This document shows positions 19,234-20,147 of a stretch of 20,147 nucleotides of DNA, piece by piece. How positions within the stretch are numbered: the stretch's first letter is position 1; every line of letters starts with the position of its first letter. Both the position numbers and the translations under genes were made by a program. The stretch comes from Rhodobacteraceae bacterium UBA1943 (GTDB lineage Bacteria; Pseudomonadota; Alphaproteobacteria; Rhodobacterales; Rhodobacteraceae). The stretch covers positions 1 through 20,147 of the forward strand of contig DDEX01000028.1 of assembly GCA_002336845.1 (NCBI GenBank), given 5' to 3'. The notes beneath the pieces were generated by a model, which was given only the letters and a program-made list of their open reading frames with translations, searched no databases and had not been told where the DNA came from.

Positions 19234-20147
19234 TTAATAAACCCGAGCTTTCGGCGCGATCTTCTTGGGGTCGATCCCGCCGTCCTCGTATTTCGTCAGG
19301 GGCTCAAGATGCACCGGGCGGAAGGCCAGTGTCACCTTGTTGCCGTCCACCTTGGCAAGACTGTGCTTACGCCAGTTCACATCGTCGCGGTTCGGATAAT
19401 CCTCATGCGCATGGGCGCCGCGCGATTCCTTGCGCGCCTCGGCCCCCACAATGGTGGCAAGGGCGTTGGGCATCAGGTTGGTCAGTTCCAGCGTCTCCAT
19501 CAGGTCGCTGTTCCAGACCAGGCTGCGGTCGGTCACCTTGATGTCGGCCATCTTGGCGGCAACCTTTTCCATCTTCTCAACGCCTTCGGCCAGCGTCTTG
19601 TCGGTGCGGAATACTGCCGCATCGGCCTGCATGGTGCGCTGCATCTCCAGCCGCAACTCGGCGGTGGGGATGGCGCCATTGGCATTGCGAAGCCCGTCGA
19701 ACCGGGCCAGGGCCTTGTCCACCTCCGCCTTGTTGGTGGCGGGAACGGCGGATTTCGGGTCCACCACCTCACGCGCCTTGATGGCGGCGGCGCGGCCAAA
19801 GACCACAAGGTCGATCAGGCTGTTCGAGCCCAGACGGTTCGCGCCATGGACCGAAGCACAACCCGCCTCGCCCACAGCCATCAGGCCGGGGAAGATCGCG
19901 TCGGGGTTTTCCGGCGTTGGGTTCAGCACTTCACCCCAATAGTTCGTGGGAATGCCGCCCATGTTATAGTGAACCGTCGGCAGAACCGGGATCGGTTCCT
20001 TGGTCAGATCGACGCCTGCAAAGATGCGGGCCGATTCCGAAATGCCCGGCAAGCGCAGGTCCAGCGTTTCCTTGGGCAGGTGGTTCAGGTGCAGGTGGAT
20101 ATGGTCCTTGTTCGGGCCAACCCCGCGCCCTTCGCGGATTTCGATGG
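19234..20147 (-). CDS. sdhA: Succinate dehydrogenase flavoprotein subunit, C-terminal part
   Basis: SdhA oxidises succinate to fumarate with covalent FAD. The frame is open from the window edge (entering as EIREGRGVGPNKDH) to TAA at 19234-19236. About 304 codons are present, so roughly the first half lies outside. Visible marks are the catalytic-domain HIHLHLNHLP, then LPGISESARIFAGVD, the active-site His in TVHYNMGGIPTN, GEAGCASVHGANRLGSNSL with the substrate Arg and FAD contacts, and LVVFGRAAA. The C-terminal helical domain ends with HLEPLTKYEDGG, DPKKIAPKARVY. The ATG at 20052 is internal, not the start. Two lipoprotein genes and sdhB follow on the same strand. Confidence 0.96.
   Translation of the reverse strand, partial: IEIREGRGVGPNKDHIHLHLNHLPKETLDLRLPGISESARIFAGVDLTKEPIPVLPTVHYNMGGIPTNYWGEVLNPTPENPDAIFPGLMAVGEAGCASVHGANRLGSNSLIDLVVFGRAAAIKAREVVDPKSAVPATNKAEVDKALARFDGLRNANGAIPTAELRLEMQRTMQADAAVFRTDKTLAEGVEKMEKVAAKMADIKVTDRSLVWNSDLMETLELTNLMPNALATIVGAEARKESRGAHAHEDYPNRDDVNWRKHSLAKVDGNKVTLAFRPVHLEPLTKYEDGGIDPKKIAPKARVY

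Noticed and set aside
1..20147. CRISPR arrays, tRNA or rRNA genes, transposases, integrases, phage genes
   Set aside because: I looked for repeated spacer arrays, cloverleaf-like T-loop strings and DDE or tyrosine-recombinase motifs and saw none; almost all the DNA is explained by housekeeping-type genes.

Overview
The window looks like a piece of a Rhodobacterales (Rhodobacter/Paracoccus-type alphaproteobacterium) chromosome. It is GC-rich and densely packed. It has an rpsA-ihfB neighbourhood, two diagnostic enzymes of the ethylmalonyl-CoA pathway (crotonyl-CoA carboxylase/reductase and ethylmalonyl-CoA mutase), the end of an sdh operon, and an acyl-homoserine-lactone quorum-sensing locus. 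I saw no rRNA, tRNA, CRISPR array, transposase or integrase. No gene-free stretch exceeds 300 bases; the longest is the 180-base rpsA-ihfB gap.

Layout. 1-2436 (+): 3' part of rpsA with a strong hairpin terminator, then ihfB, a LapA-domain membrane protein and trpF. 2474-4608 (-): a stand-alone Lrp/AsnC ligand-binding domain, a RecD/Dda-like SF1 helicase and a 58-residue conserved-looking small protein. 4766-9636: an ethylmalonyl-CoA pathway block in which ccr (-) and a GPAT/PlsC-type acyltransferase (-) lie divergent from ecm (+). 9717-11191: a DUF1127-like cysteine-rich protein, a PhnA-like protein without its zinc ribbon, and deoD. 11184-14484: a LysR regulator divergent from a divergent serine-hydroxymethyltransferase-like PLP enzyme, followed by an aldo/keto reductase. 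14561-17650: a quorum-sensing region with a LuxR-type regulator and a LuxI-type synthase on the minus strand, then a 73-residue membrane CxxC protein overlapping a DUF1989 (urea-carboxylase-associated) gene. Divergent from luxR is a second LuxR-type receptor that stops where its DNA-binding domain should begin. 17789-20147 (-): sdhA (partial), two small lipoproteins and sdhB.

How the genes work together. Ccr and Ecm catalyse successive parts of acetyl-CoA assimilation (an epimerase acts between them), and succinate dehydrogenase handles the succinate that forms downstream. The upstream regions of ccr and ecm share an AATATTGC core embedded in TTGC/GCAA half-sites, which suggests common control. 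In the quorum-sensing locus, the synthase gene is probably activated by the neighbouring full-length receptor, while the receptor without a helix-turn-helix could buffer signal or dimerise with it.

The observations I would follow first are: (1) the receptor without a helix-turn-helix, together with a possible decayed helix-turn-helix in another frame just downstream; (2) the luxI / CxxC microprotein / DUF1989 arrangement; (3) two related copies of an AAATATCC-GGGG intergenic element, each at a gene 3' end and each next to a hairpin; (4) the SHMT paralogue with replaced catalytic residues. All functional statements come from reading motifs by eye; no search was run.
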